The notes below the pieces were generated by a model. The model ran no database searches. It was not told the DNA's origin and was given only the letters and a program-made list of their open reading frames with translations. 64,000 nt of DNA, from positions 69,557 through 133,556 of the forward strand of contig NZ_JAXEXL010000002.1 in the NCBI RefSeq assembly GCF_034113385.1, given 5' to 3'. A program made the translations under genes and the position numbers. Positions within the stretch are counted from its first letter, which is position 1, and the number at the start of each line of letters is the position of its first letter. Below, in pieces: positions 35,544 through 43,649 of the stretch. Source of the stretch: Atopobium sp034113385 (GTDB lineage Bacteria > Actinomycetota > Coriobacteriia > Coriobacteriales > Atopobiaceae).

Positions 35544-36442
35544 TTATAACTGGCGTAGGAGTTTTTGTTTGTGTGCCAAAGGGTTCTATAAGTTCCAATG
35601 TGCATACGCTCGCTGCGCAGCGTCTACCCGCTGTCGTATATGCTTTGAGTAAAACATCTGCAGTTACTTGGTTTTCTCGGCAGGATTTCTTTGCAGCGAG
35701 CTTTGAAAAAATACAGCGGGTGGGAGAGGCTTATGGTCTTTCATTAAACCTTTTGAATGCAGCGGCAGTGCATATACTTTTGAGCTGCATAGTCTGCGTC
35801 TTATTTTGTTTCGTCTTTGGTGTTTTCCTTGCTCCCTTCTTTATGATTGCAGCCGTGTTTGGGTCTGCATTATGGCTTTCGCATCAAAAAAAGCAGGATA
35901 CCCTGCAAAGTGTGCAACAAGAAATGCCTGAAATCCTACGATCGTTGTCCATTGCCTTGCGTTCTGGAAAGACCTTGTTCCAGGCTATGGAATACATTGG
36001 CACCCATGCAAAAGGAACTCTTTCTCAATCTTTTTCAGTAGCAGCGCTTTCTCTACGTTGCGGTATGCCTATGCAAGAAGTGTTGTTACAGCTTAATGAG
36101 TCGATTTCAGTACCAGGTGGGGAATTGTTAGCTATTGCTTTGGAGATTTCTCAAAGAACAGGCAGCCCCCTTGGAGAGATCTTAGCTACCTCCTCGCGCA
36201 TGGTAGAGCAACGAGAAAAGCTAGCCCGGCTGCTTCGCACCAAGACAGCTCAGGCGCGTCTTTCGGTCAAGATTGTTTGTGGTCTTCCTTTTTTGATGCT
36301 CTGCGTGCTATCGGCAATTTCACAAGACTTTCGGCAGGGACTTTTTACGATTCAAGGCGTGGTATGTGTGGCAATTTCTTTGATACTTGATGGAATTGCA
36401 TTGCTCATTATCAAGAAGTTGATGCAAGGAATCTCACAATGA
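35513..36442 (+). CDS. Tad pilus inner-membrane platform protein TadB-like
   Basis: 309 residues, type II secretion F-domain protein. It has hydrophobic segments at both ends and the GspF-like core (QQEMPEILRSLSIALRSGKTLFQAM, then GGELLAIALEISQRTGSPLGEIL). GTG 35513 has GGAGG seven bases upstream. Its partner TadC overlaps its end by four bases. Confidence 0.87.
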   Translation: MEAIMLASALVITGVGVFVCVPKGSISSNVHTLAAQRLPAVVYALSKTSAVTWFSRQDFFAASFEKIQRVGEAYGLSLNLLNAAAVHILLSCIVCVLFCFVFGVFLAPFFMIAAVFGSALWLSHQKKQDTLQSVQQEMPEILRSLSIALRSGKTLFQAMEYIGTHAKGTLSQSFSVAALSLRCGMPMQEVLLQLNESISVPGGELLAIALEISQRTGSPLGEILATSSRMVEQREKLARLLRTKTAQARLSVKIVCGLPFLMLCVLSAISQDFRQGLFTIQGVVCVAISLILDGIALLIIKKLMQGISQ

Positions 36443-37089
36443 ACGCGCATGAGCTGGTCTTGCTTGCAGGATGTTTAGCTGTAGGGTTTGCCTGGTCATT
36501 TGTTGTTATGCAAAGAACGAAAATGCAATCAGGTCTCGTGCACAACAAACAAAGCAATAAACTTTTTCTACTGGTTGTTTGGTGGCAAAACCTACCTTTG
36601 GTGCAAAACATACAAAAACGAGCAGAGCTTAGTAAAGCGCAAACGGAGTGCCTGACTCATTTTCCTGTGTTTCTCGACATTCTTAACTTGGGATTATCGG
36701 CGGGGATGTCATTTGATGCATCGCTTGAGTTGTATTGCTCTAAGTTCAATACCGATTTAGCTATGCGCTTACGTAGATCTTTGTTGAGTTGGCAAATAGG
36801 AGAGCAAAGTCGTGCAGAAGCGCTTCAGTCACTGGCAAAAGAGTTGCATTTACAATCGTTTACTCGCTTTGCACATACGGTAGATGAAGCACTGCGGTTT
36901 GGTACCCCACTGGCGCATACCTTGGCTGCTCAAGCAGAACTCATTCGAGAAGAACAAAGAAATGCCTTAGAAGAGCGGGTAGAAAAAGTGCCTATTAAGA
37001 TGCTTATTCCATTAGGAACGCTCATTGTACCTGCAATGTTGTTGGCAATTTTAGGACCGTTGCTCAGTGCAGCGTCAGGAAGTCTATAG
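36439..37089 (+). CDS. Tad pilus inner-membrane platform protein TadC-like
   Basis: 216 residues, second F-domain protein, shorter than typical TadC (about 280-320). It has an N-terminal membrane segment (residues 5-25), the motif FPVFLDILNLGLSAGMSFDASLEL, and a C-terminal membrane pair. It overlaps TadB by ATGA and lies 12 bases upstream of the pilin gene. Confidence 0.83.
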   Translation: MNAHELVLLAGCLAVGFAWSFVVMQRTKMQSGLVHNKQSNKLFLLVVWWQNLPLVQNIQKRAELSKAQTECLTHFPVFLDILNLGLSAGMSFDASLELYCSKFNTDLAMRLRRSLLSWQIGEQSRAEALQSLAKELHLQSFTRFAHTVDEALRFGTPLAHTLAAQAELIREEQRNALEERVEKVPIKMLIPLGTLIVPAMLLAILGPLLSAASGSL

Positions 37090-37101
37090 AAGGAGATTTC
37101 T

Positions 37102-37317
37102 ATGCAAGTACGTATGTTGGCAGTAGCAGCTCGTGGATATACCACACTGCTACACACGATAACAATGATACGCGATGAAAAAGAGGCTCAAGGTACTACC
37201 GAGTACGCTATTTTGGTAGGTGTGTTGGTAGTCATTGCTATTGTGGCAATCTTGTCGTTTAAAGATAAGGTTACACAGCTTTGGGATGCTATTTCACAAG
37301 GCATTAATTCGCTATGA
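37102..37317 (+). CDS. Flp-type major pilin
   Basis: 71 residues. The class III prepilin signature is EAQGTTEYAILVG followed by a single hydrophobic helix: cleavage after the Ala before QGTTEY would put Glu at +5 and Tyr at +6, as in Flp pilins. The N-terminal leader (about 28 residues) is long but in range. AGAAGGAG precedes the ATG. It is the likely major subunit of the Tad pilus. Confidence 0.88.
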   Translation: MQVRMLAVAARGYTTLLHTITMIRDEKEAQGTTEYAILVGVLVVIAIVAILSFKDKVTQLWDAISQGINSL

Positions 37318-37844
37318 CAACTCGGTTTTTTAAGCACAAGCGACGGGTTGTAGCTGGTATTTTATTGATAGGTTTAGTCTGTTTTATAGTGGTTTTTGGA
37401 TATGTTAATGCCGCTCATCCCAATAACCATACAGGCACAAAAGATTCAGTTAGTAACAAGAGTGCTCCTACTCAAAAATACAATCTGACGCTGCCATCTG
37501 GTAACCACACCATGCTTAATGATTTACCAGGACTGTCAAAAGTGGCTACCGAGTCTGGTGAGGTGAGCACACGCTACGAGCAGACTGAGTTACTTGAGTG
37601 TGCCACATCAATCTTACAAACGTATCAATCAAGACAGGATTGTACCCTTGCACACTCTGGATACTTGGATATATGTGGAAATGTATGGAGCTGCGTACTA
37701 TGTGGGAAGGGGTGGGTGGATGTTGTCTTTGTTTCTCAATGCAAAAAAGATCAGTGCGAGGTTAAAACCGTTCACCTTACAGCTGCGCAATGGGCTTCTC
37801 GATATGCCAACCTTGCCAAGAGTTCATACGTATTGGATACGTAA
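37314..37844 (+). CDS. unknown membrane-anchored protein in the Tad operon
   Basis: 176 residues, not recognised. A basic N-terminus and a single membrane segment (about 12-33) precede a soluble extracytoplasmic part with six or more cysteines (LLECATSILQTYQSRQDC, ICGNVWSCVLCGKG, SQCKKDQCE), possibly disulfide-bonded. The ATG overlaps the flp stop (ATGA), and the 3' end is overlapped by the next gene in another frame. Probably a pilus-associated accessory protein. Confidence 0.65.
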   Translation: MTTRFFKHKRRVVAGILLIGLVCFIVVFGYVNAAHPNNHTGTKDSVSNKSAPTQKYNLTLPSGNHTMLNDLPGLSKVATESGEVSTRYEQTELLECATSILQTYQSRQDCTLAHSGYLDICGNVWSCVLCGKGWVDVVFVSQCKKDQCEVKTVHLTAAQWASRYANLAKSSYVLDT

Positions 37845-38031
37845 TACGGGCCAAGCAACAGTGGAATACACGGTGGTACTACTGGCATTTATGGCAATTC
37901 TACTGGGATTAGCTGCTGTTTTTCACGCCATGAGTGATGGGAGATTTTTATCTCATGTAATTACGGCGTTGCCTTTTACCTTTGGGGGCTCGCAGAGTTT
38001 GGGGGTGTGGCAGGATGTCCTTTTATTCTGA
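37720..38031 (+). CDS. TadE/Flp-like pseudopilin, overlapping the previous gene
   Basis: 103 residues if started at ATG 37720 (AAGGGG seven bases upstream), or 75 if started at ATG 37804. The frame contains a textbook prepilin site, IRNTG followed by QATVEYTVVLLAF: cleavage after Gly puts Glu at +5 and Tyr at +6. The long start overlaps the previous gene by 125 bases in a different frame. The prepilin motif is strong evidence the frame is real; the start is not settled. Confidence 0.7.
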   Translation: MLSLFLNAKKISARLKPFTLQLRNGLLDMPTLPRVHTYWIRNTGQATVEYTVVLLAFMAILLGLAAVFHAMSDGRFLSHVITALPFTFGGSQSLGVWQDVLLF

Positions 38032-38485
38032 GACTCACGCTCAATCAAGTGTAGAAGCAGCTTTTATTGTCCCTGTGTGTATGTTGGTGTTGCTTTGCCT
38101 CTTGCAGCCTCTTTGTGTGATGTATACCCAGGCAACCATGTGGTCTACCGCCAATCAGGCATTACGGTGCATAGAGACAACTCAGGATACATTCGCGGTT
38201 ACGAGTTACATACAGCGCCGTCTGAAGGCTATTCCAGAAATACCGCTCTTTCATGTAGGTGGAACTCAAGATTGGGATATTTCCTGCTCGGGATATACCG
38301 AGAAAAACGCTGAAGTTTCAATCTCTGGTCATGTAAAGCCATTACCGCTGTTTTATACAGCTTCAAAACTGTTTGCACAGACTGATGATAAAGGAATCAT
38401 TTTGACGGTTACCGCACATTCCCAAGTCAGACCAGATTGGTTAGGAGGTGACTATGAAAGTTGGATTGGTATGTGGGATCAATAA
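38015..38485 (+). CDS. TadE-like pseudopilin
   Basis: 156 residues. The N-terminus AQSSVEAAFIVPVCMLVLLCL is the TadE signature helix. A C-terminal extracellular part of about 120 residues follows, with a Cys pair. ATG 38015 is preceded by GGGGGTGTGGCAGG. It overlaps the previous pseudopilin by 17 bases and the next gene by about 30 bases, typical of a compact Tad operon. Confidence 0.75.
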   Translation: MSFYSETHAQSSVEAAFIVPVCMLVLLCLLQPLCVMYTQATMWSTANQALRCIETTQDTFAVTSYIQRRLKAIPEIPLFHVGGTQDWDISCSGYTEKNAEVSISGHVKPLPLFYTASKLFAQTDDKGIILTVTAHSQVRPDWLGGDYESWIGMWDQ

Positions 38486-40532
38486 AGCCTCTACATTACA
38501 AAGAAGGTCAAGAGGTCCTCTTAATCTGTTTCTTCAGGAAACAGGGGGTTATACCTCTTTAGCAGTAGTCACCTCTTTATTGGTAAGTCTGAGCCTTTTG
38601 TTTGGCATGGTTGGTGCCAGCTGGTATGTGGCAAAGGCAAACAAAACACAGGCTATTGCAGATAGTGCGGCTCTTGCTGGGCAAAATGTTATAGCAGGCT
38701 ATGCCACTGTTGCGCAAGTGCTTGATGCATGTGTTTTAAGCATGGGAATCACGGGTGTATTGGTTGGTGGAGCTGGTTTAATTATCTCTGCTGTACCAGG
38801 TTTGTCTGCTGCAGGAGCACAAACAGTACAAACAGCAAAAACTATTTTAGATGCGCGTGCAAAGTTTGCTAAGAGCGCCAATTCTGGATTACAAAAGATA
38901 GAAGTCTCACTTCCGTTTTTTGTTGCAAAAAATTCAGCAGACGTTATTAAGGCAAACAACACAGATGTGCTTGAATATTCTGGAGCGGCCATCCCGTTTC
39001 CTCAAACATCACAAAGCAAATTTGTGCTTGATGAGTCACCGCAAGATGTTGGAAAACTCGAGGATTTAGCTGGCAAAATGGGGGAACAGTCAGACCAAGT
39101 AGCAGTGGCTCAACAAGAGGTGGATGATGCTCTTTTAGAGGGATGGCAAGCAGATTGTGTAGACAACCCCTATTGTTTGTATCAACGTGCAAAAACGCTA
39201 TCGCATATTTCGCCAAGTAATAATCCGTATTATGCGTCGGTTGATGGATGGAACTTTGGCGTTCCGCTCTTTCGAGCTCGTGCCTATTATCGTGCGCGGT
39301 ATATGGCAGAACAGCCTCAATCTTCAAGTGTAGAAGAAGCATCCAAATCTGCGGCTCGTACGGCGTTTTATGAGTATGCGTTTAACAAGCTTAATGAAGG
39401 TCACTATCAGCAGCATGAAGACGGCTCTGTTGATTTGGATTTGCCTTCCTTGCCGTCAAATACGCAGGAACTTAAACAAACCGAGCTCTATACCAAAAAA
39501 ATGTGGCCGGTAACCAGTGTTAATGGTGTTCCTACTATTCACTATTCGCTCAGTTGCCCTGCTGCAAAAGGAACGTATTTGGGACTCGCATCACTTGCAG
39601 ATTTAGATGCGGGAATCGTACAAGAGTGTTCAATCTGTCATTTTAAGACGAGTGATGTGGGTAAAACACCAGCTGCATCAACTTCAATCGACAATGGATT
39701 TGAGCATTATTGGGCGACAATTGTTCGCGCTTCAAAGCGTTACCAAGCTGCAAAAAATAAGCAGGTTGAAGCAGAAAAACAAATGAAGCAAACAGCTCAA
39801 GAGGGAAGTAGTGCTTTTGGAGAAGCTCTTGATGCTCTTAAGGTTAATCGTCCTAAGTTATGTCCTCCTGGCGCCTGGGGATGTGTATCGTTGGTAATGC
39901 GTAAAAGTATGTCTGCGAAGGCTCCAGTACTACATTCATCCCTTATTAAGGCTCCAGCACTTCCAGCTGGTATGGCTATTTCTGCTGCAGTACTTGCTCC
40001 AGATGCTGCAGATAAACAAGATAACGTGCTTTCTCATTTATTGGATGGTTTTTCGCTTAAACACGAAGGGCTTCTCGTTGGCTTGTCAAAGCATATTTGT
40101 ACCGTATGGGGAAAGCTGCTGATGTCATATGAAGACGGTTATGATTTTGCAGCTCAGGTGGCAGATTCGTTCTTTGAAAAGCTTGAGGGTGTTGCCGGCG
40201 GGACTATTGCGCATATGTTGCAAGATCAGCTGGTTGGTTTGATTGAGGACACTGGTTTAAAACCTGTAAATTTGCAGGCAAGAAAGCCCGTGCTTACCAA
40301 TACGCAAAACGTGCTTACACAAGCTGGTTTTAGCGGTATGGACGTACTGCGTTCAAAGATACAATCACTGCCCGCAGATGCAACGGCTCAGCAAGTTGCT
40401 CAGGCTATGGGTGTTGTTCTTATTAACGAGTTGCCCGATGAGTATTTCACTATTGCAGACCTACCTATACCAGGTACGGAGTTTTCTATCCCGCTTACCA
40501 TTGACGTAAGAAAGCTGGTGGGTCTTACATGA
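38454..40532 (+). CDS. large TadG-like pilus assembly protein
   Basis: 692 residues. After a short basic leader comes GGYTSLAVVTSLLVSLSLLFGMVGASWYV, a membrane helix, then AKANKTQAIADSAALAGQNV, close to the TadE/G-like pattern seen at the N-terminus of TadG. The rest is a long soluble region with several Cys pairs and a coiled-coil-like stretch near residue 430. ATG 38454 has AGGAGG five bases upstream. It may be a tip or structural component of the pilus; no von Willebrand-type motif was recognised. Confidence 0.65.
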   Translation: MKVGLVCGINKASTLQRRSRGPLNLFLQETGGYTSLAVVTSLLVSLSLLFGMVGASWYVAKANKTQAIADSAALAGQNVIAGYATVAQVLDACVLSMGITGVLVGGAGLIISAVPGLSAAGAQTVQTAKTILDARAKFAKSANSGLQKIEVSLPFFVAKNSADVIKANNTDVLEYSGAAIPFPQTSQSKFVLDESPQDVGKLEDLAGKMGEQSDQVAVAQQEVDDALLEGWQADCVDNPYCLYQRAKTLSHISPSNNPYYASVDGWNFGVPLFRARAYYRARYMAEQPQSSSVEEASKSAARTAFYEYAFNKLNEGHYQQHEDGSVDLDLPSLPSNTQELKQTELYTKKMWPVTSVNGVPTIHYSLSCPAAKGTYLGLASLADLDAGIVQECSICHFKTSDVGKTPAASTSIDNGFEHYWATIVRASKRYQAAKNKQVEAEKQMKQTAQEGSSAFGEALDALKVNRPKLCPPGAWGCVSLVMRKSMSAKAPVLHSSLIKAPALPAGMAISAAVLAPDAADKQDNVLSHLLDGFSLKHEGLLVGLSKHICTVWGKLLMSYEDGYDFAAQVADSFFEKLEGVAGGTIAHMLQDQLVGLIEDTGLKPVNLQARKPVLTNTQNVLTQAGFSGMDVLRSKIQSLPADATAQQVAQAMGVVLINELPDEYFTIADLPIPGTEFSIPLTIDVRKLVGLT

Positions 40533-41023
40533 GACAGATGGTTCGGCGATTCATTCACATATGGGCTCGACAAAATAATGCTCAAATGAGTGTAGAGCTG
40601 GCAGTTCTGATGCCTGTGGTACTGGTTATGTCGCTTGTGGTATATAACCTTGCTCGATACCTTGAATTAGGCATGAAGTTTTCTGCTGAATGTTCCCACG
40701 CGATTGTTAACTTGGGAACTACCGGGACCTCTGCTGCTCAACAAATAGGTAATCCCATGGCAGTACAGCAAGCTATCGAGAAAAACTTGCAGCTCAAAGA
40801 CGTGGGAGAGGTGGAGGTGCAGGTGCGTGAGCGCAATCATTTTGCTGTAAAGACCACTACATTTAGTTTCTTGCCTAAGGTTCATGAGTACCTTTGTATT
40901 CTGCGCATAAAACCTTGGCCATCTCATTTTGTTATTGCTGGGATTACCTTTAGCCCACCGCCGTTTATGACGTATGAATATCGTTTGTATGTTGATCCGT
41001 ATCGGTCGGGGGTGGTGGTATAG
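40529..41023 (+). CDS. TadE-like pseudopilin
   Basis: 164 residues. NNAQMSVELAVLMPVVLVMSLVV is another TadE-type N-terminal helix with the conserved Glu. The start overlaps the previous stop (ATGA). A soluble domain of about 100 residues follows. Confidence 0.75.
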   Translation: MRQMVRRFIHIWARQNNAQMSVELAVLMPVVLVMSLVVYNLARYLELGMKFSAECSHAIVNLGTTGTSAAQQIGNPMAVQQAIEKNLQLKDVGEVEVQVRERNHFAVKTTTFSFLPKVHEYLCILRIKPWPSHFVIAGITFSPPPFMTYEYRLYVDPYRSGVVV

Positions 41024-41086
41024 AAAACGCTTATTTATGGCTTTGCCTATGACTTTGCCCGCTCTCTTAAAGAAGGAGTATTGAAG

Positions 41087-41575
41087 ATGACTACCGAAGA
41101 AATGACAGCTCAGGCAACAAGCAGCAAGCAAGATGGAGGGCCTACAAAAGTATGTCCGAGTTGCGGGGCAACTCTTTTTGCAGATATGGATATCTGTTAT
41201 GGCTGCCTGTACGATTTTACAAAGACCTATGAACCGCCTCAGATTGGTGTGGCAGATGAAGTACCTGTAGAGGTATATGAGCAACTTCCTCAACCACAAG
41301 CTAAAAACCTAGAAGAACTAGAAAACCCGGCAGCAAAGACAGGTTTTTCTATACAGGAAAATCAAGACAAGCTCATTCAAGCTGCTTCTGATTCCGCCAA
41401 ACAAACTGCCTCTGTTTTGCATGTGTGCGGACCTTCCGTCAATCTCTCTTTTGGCTGTAGTAACCAGGGTATTCGTCTGCTTGTTTTCAAGGCAACTTCG
41501 CAGTCTTGTGAGGGTGTCGGTCTGGATAAGGGCACAAAAATTAATATGGGTGACCTCGTATTTACGGTGCAGTAG
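41087..41575 (+). CDS. zinc-ribbon protein at the end of the Tad operon
   Basis: 162 residues. A CPSCGATLFADMDICYGCLYDF zinc ribbon at residues 22-45 is followed by a Pro/Glu-rich linker and a C-terminal domain (VNLSFGCSNQGIRLLVFKAT and KGTKINMGDLVFTV). The end looks somewhat like a beta-sandwich such as FHA but lacks the FHA signature residues. No membrane segment. AAGGAG lies eight bases before ATG 41087. Function unknown; it may be a cytoplasmic regulator of pilus assembly. Confidence 0.6.
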   Translation: MTTEEMTAQATSSKQDGGPTKVCPSCGATLFADMDICYGCLYDFTKTYEPPQIGVADEVPVEVYEQLPQPQAKNLEELENPAAKTGFSIQENQDKLIQAASDSAKQTASVLHVCGPSVNLSFGCSNQGIRLLVFKATSQSCEGVGLDKGTKINMGDLVFTVQ

Positions 41576-41643
41576 CTGGTGTGGTGCTTCAGTGCATTGG
41601 TTCTGCAAAAGTTTTGTATTCCTGTGCTCACGAGGAACTTTGC

Positions 41644-41672
41644 AAGCTTTGTGCGCATAGCTTTTTTAGGTA
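41644..41672 (+). terminator. possible terminator of the Tad operon
   Basis: AAGCT and AGCTT bracket a ten-base loop before a T-run (AGCTTTTTTAGG) at about 41644-41672. The stem is short, so this is tentative. Confidence 0.4.
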
Positions 41673-41743
41673 AACACACTCAAAACAGGGTATAGTTATA
41701 TGCAGTTAACACTACAACGTTTGGTAAAGCTTGGGGGCGCCAC

Positions 41744-41947
41744 ATGTCTTTAGTGGATATTGTTATTTTTGCTGTTGTCGTGGCAATTATTGCGCTAGCT
41801 GTTCGTTCACTTATGCGTTCTAAAGGCGAGTGTGCAAGCTGCGGAAGCTCGTCCGGCTGTTCTTCTCATGGCGGAGAAAAAAGTTGTTGTACAGCAGCTG
41901 AATCTATTGTTTCTGGAATGGAAGCTAAGTTGTCTTCTCATAAATAA
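41744..41947 (+). CDS. small Cys-rich membrane protein (FeoB-associated type)
   Basis: 67 residues: one membrane helix (residues 4-22) then a cysteine-rich tail (CASCGSSSGCSSHGGEKSCC). This matches the FeoB-associated Cys-rich membrane protein family, usually found beside ferrous-iron transporter genes. No feo gene lies in the window, so it is an orphan here. GGGGG lies about six bases before the ATG. A terminator follows the gene. Confidence 0.72.
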   Translation: MSLVDIVIFAVVVAIIALAVRSLMRSKGECASCGSSSGCSSHGGEKSCCTAAESIVSGMEAKLSSHK

Positions 41948-41982
41948 GAGGCATATTCTGAGGCATACATACTTTTTGTCAT

Positions 41983-42031
41983 GGTTGTAGACTACCGCAT
42001 TTCGGAAATCTACAGCCATTTGCTTTTTTCT
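41983..42031 (+). terminator. terminator upstream of glnA
   Basis: GGTTGTAGA pairs with TCTACAGCC (one G-U), then ATTTGCTTTTTTC. It ends the Cys-rich protein transcript, about 90 bases before glnA. Confidence 0.8.
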
Positions 42032-42119
42032 ATATATTGGAAATACGAGTGAAACAACTTTGTGTCAAACTCACTATGTTAGAAAGTAAGTTTTTAGCTT
42101 CAATCCTCCGGGAGGGACT

Positions 42120-43466
42120 ATGTCCTACGAGCAGAATATCGACTTCGTACTTCGTACGGTTGAAGAGCGTAACATTCGTTTTATCCGGCTGTGGTTTACC
42201 GATGTATTGGGCAATTTAAAGTCACTCGCTATTTCTCCAGAAGACCTCGAAGAAGCCTTTGAGGAGGGCATTGGTTTTGATGGCTCTGCAGTAGATGGTT
42301 TTGTTCCTTTGGAAGAGTCGGATATGCTTGCATTTCCTGATCCAGAAACCTTCCAATTGCTTCCTTGGCGTTCCAAGGAAGATGGCGTTGCTCGCATGTT
42401 TTGTGAGATTAAGACACCCAACCGCGAGCCTTTTGTTGGAGATTCTCGTGCTCGCTTAGAAAAGCTTTTTCGCGAGGCCGAGAAGCACGGGTATTTTCTT
42501 AACGTTGGCTCTGGTATTGAGTATTTCTATCTCGATAATGACAAGACTCCTCAATTGTTGGACAGCGCCGGTTACTTTGATTTGACTCCTTCTGATTATG
42601 CGCAGGATTTGCGTCGTAGCACTACGCTTGCGCTCGAGAAGATGTCTATTCCCGTAGAGTATTCTTATCATTCAATTGCACCTTCACAAAACGGCATCCA
42701 GCTTCGCTATGCAGAGGCTCGTACCTGCGCAGATAATATTATTACTGCACGTTTGGTCATCAAGGAGGCTGCGTATAATCAAGGTCGCTATGCATCCTTC
42801 ATGCCCAAGCCCTTTAATGGTATTCCTGGCTCTGCCATGTTTGTTCATCAGTCTTTAATGGATCATGACGGAAACAATCTGTTTTGGTCAGATGATGAGA
42901 AACTCGAGGGTGGTGTTGGTCTTTCCAGCTTGGCAAAGCATTACATTGCAGGCATTCTTAAATATGCTCCAGAGTTTTCTTTGGCTACAAACCCAACTGT
43001 CAATTCTTATAAGCGCCTCATTCCCAATGGTGAGGTTCCCTGTTACGCAACGTGGGGCCGTAAGAATCGTTCTGCGTTGGTTCGTATTCCTACGCATAAA
43101 CCTGGAAAACAAGCTGCAACGCGTATTGAGCTGCGCAGCCCTGACCCAACATGCAACCCGTATCTGGCATTTGCTGTAACTTTAGCAGCTGGTATGCGTG
43201 GCATTCAGGAGGAGTTGGAGCTCCAGCCTGAGTCTACTTTGGAAGATGCCAACCTAAGCGGTGCACAACTTCGCGCCAAGGGTATTCAGCCGCTGCCACG
43301 TGATCTTGGTGAGGCAATTGCTCGGTTTGAGAGCAGTGAGCTTATGCAAGAGGCGTTGGGTGAGCATATCTTTACCTATCTTCTTAATGTAAAGAAGCGC
43401 GAATGGGAAGAGTATCGTACTTCTGTTACAGATTGGGAGCAGGCTCGGTATTACGGCGGTTTCTAA
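42120..43466 (+). CDS. glnA: glutamine synthetase, type I
   Basis: 448 residues. Makes glutamine from glutamate, ammonia and ATP, the main route of ammonia assimilation. Conserved parts include GFDGSAVDGF, GSGIEYFYLDND, the GSAMFVHQSL metal-ligand region with FMPKPFNGIPG, NPTVNSYKRLIPN (latch loop) and RIELRSPDPTCNPYLAF near the C-terminus. The length fits the short GSI-alpha group. The C-terminal region contains no obvious adenylylation tyrosine loop (NLYDLP). The ATG has GGGAGG upstream. The next gene downstream is a GlnR-like regulator. Confidence 0.98.
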   Translation: MSYEQNIDFVLRTVEERNIRFIRLWFTDVLGNLKSLAISPEDLEEAFEEGIGFDGSAVDGFVPLEESDMLAFPDPETFQLLPWRSKEDGVARMFCEIKTPNREPFVGDSRARLEKLFREAEKHGYFLNVGSGIEYFYLDNDKTPQLLDSAGYFDLTPSDYAQDLRRSTTLALEKMSIPVEYSYHSIAPSQNGIQLRYAEARTCADNIITARLVIKEAAYNQGRYASFMPKPFNGIPGSAMFVHQSLMDHDGNNLFWSDDEKLEGGVGLSSLAKHYIAGILKYAPEFSLATNPTVNSYKRLIPNGEVPCYATWGRKNRSALVRIPTHKPGKQAATRIELRSPDPTCNPYLAFAVTLAAGMRGIQEELELQPESTLEDANLSGAQLRAKGIQPLPRDLGEAIARFESSELMQEALGEHIFTYLLNVKKREWEEYRTSVTDWEQARYYGGF

Positions 43467-43580
43467 TTGTTTATGGTATAAAGCAATAGTGTAGACACAT
43501 TGCTGAATACAATCTGCATTAAGCGGTAGAATACAAGCTAAAACTTGCAGTTACTGTGCGGTGAAGTTCAAGCAATAACA

Positions 43581-43624
43581 GATGCTCGATGCTATGGTAT
43601 TCTCAACGTCGAGCATCTTTCTTA
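43581..43624 (+). terminator. terminator between glnA and glnR-like gene
   Basis: GATGCTCGA and TCGAGCATC form a 9-bp stem followed by TTTCTTA. It argues against the longer upstream starts of the following gene, which would read through it. Confidence 0.8.
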
Positions 43625-43649
43625 CCCTACCAGGTTGGAGGTGGAATCA

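Noticed and set aside
43545..43649. Longer start for the GlnR-like gene
   Set aside because: It would read through a clear terminator hairpin and add 35 atypical residues; GTG 43650 has a good ribosome binding site.
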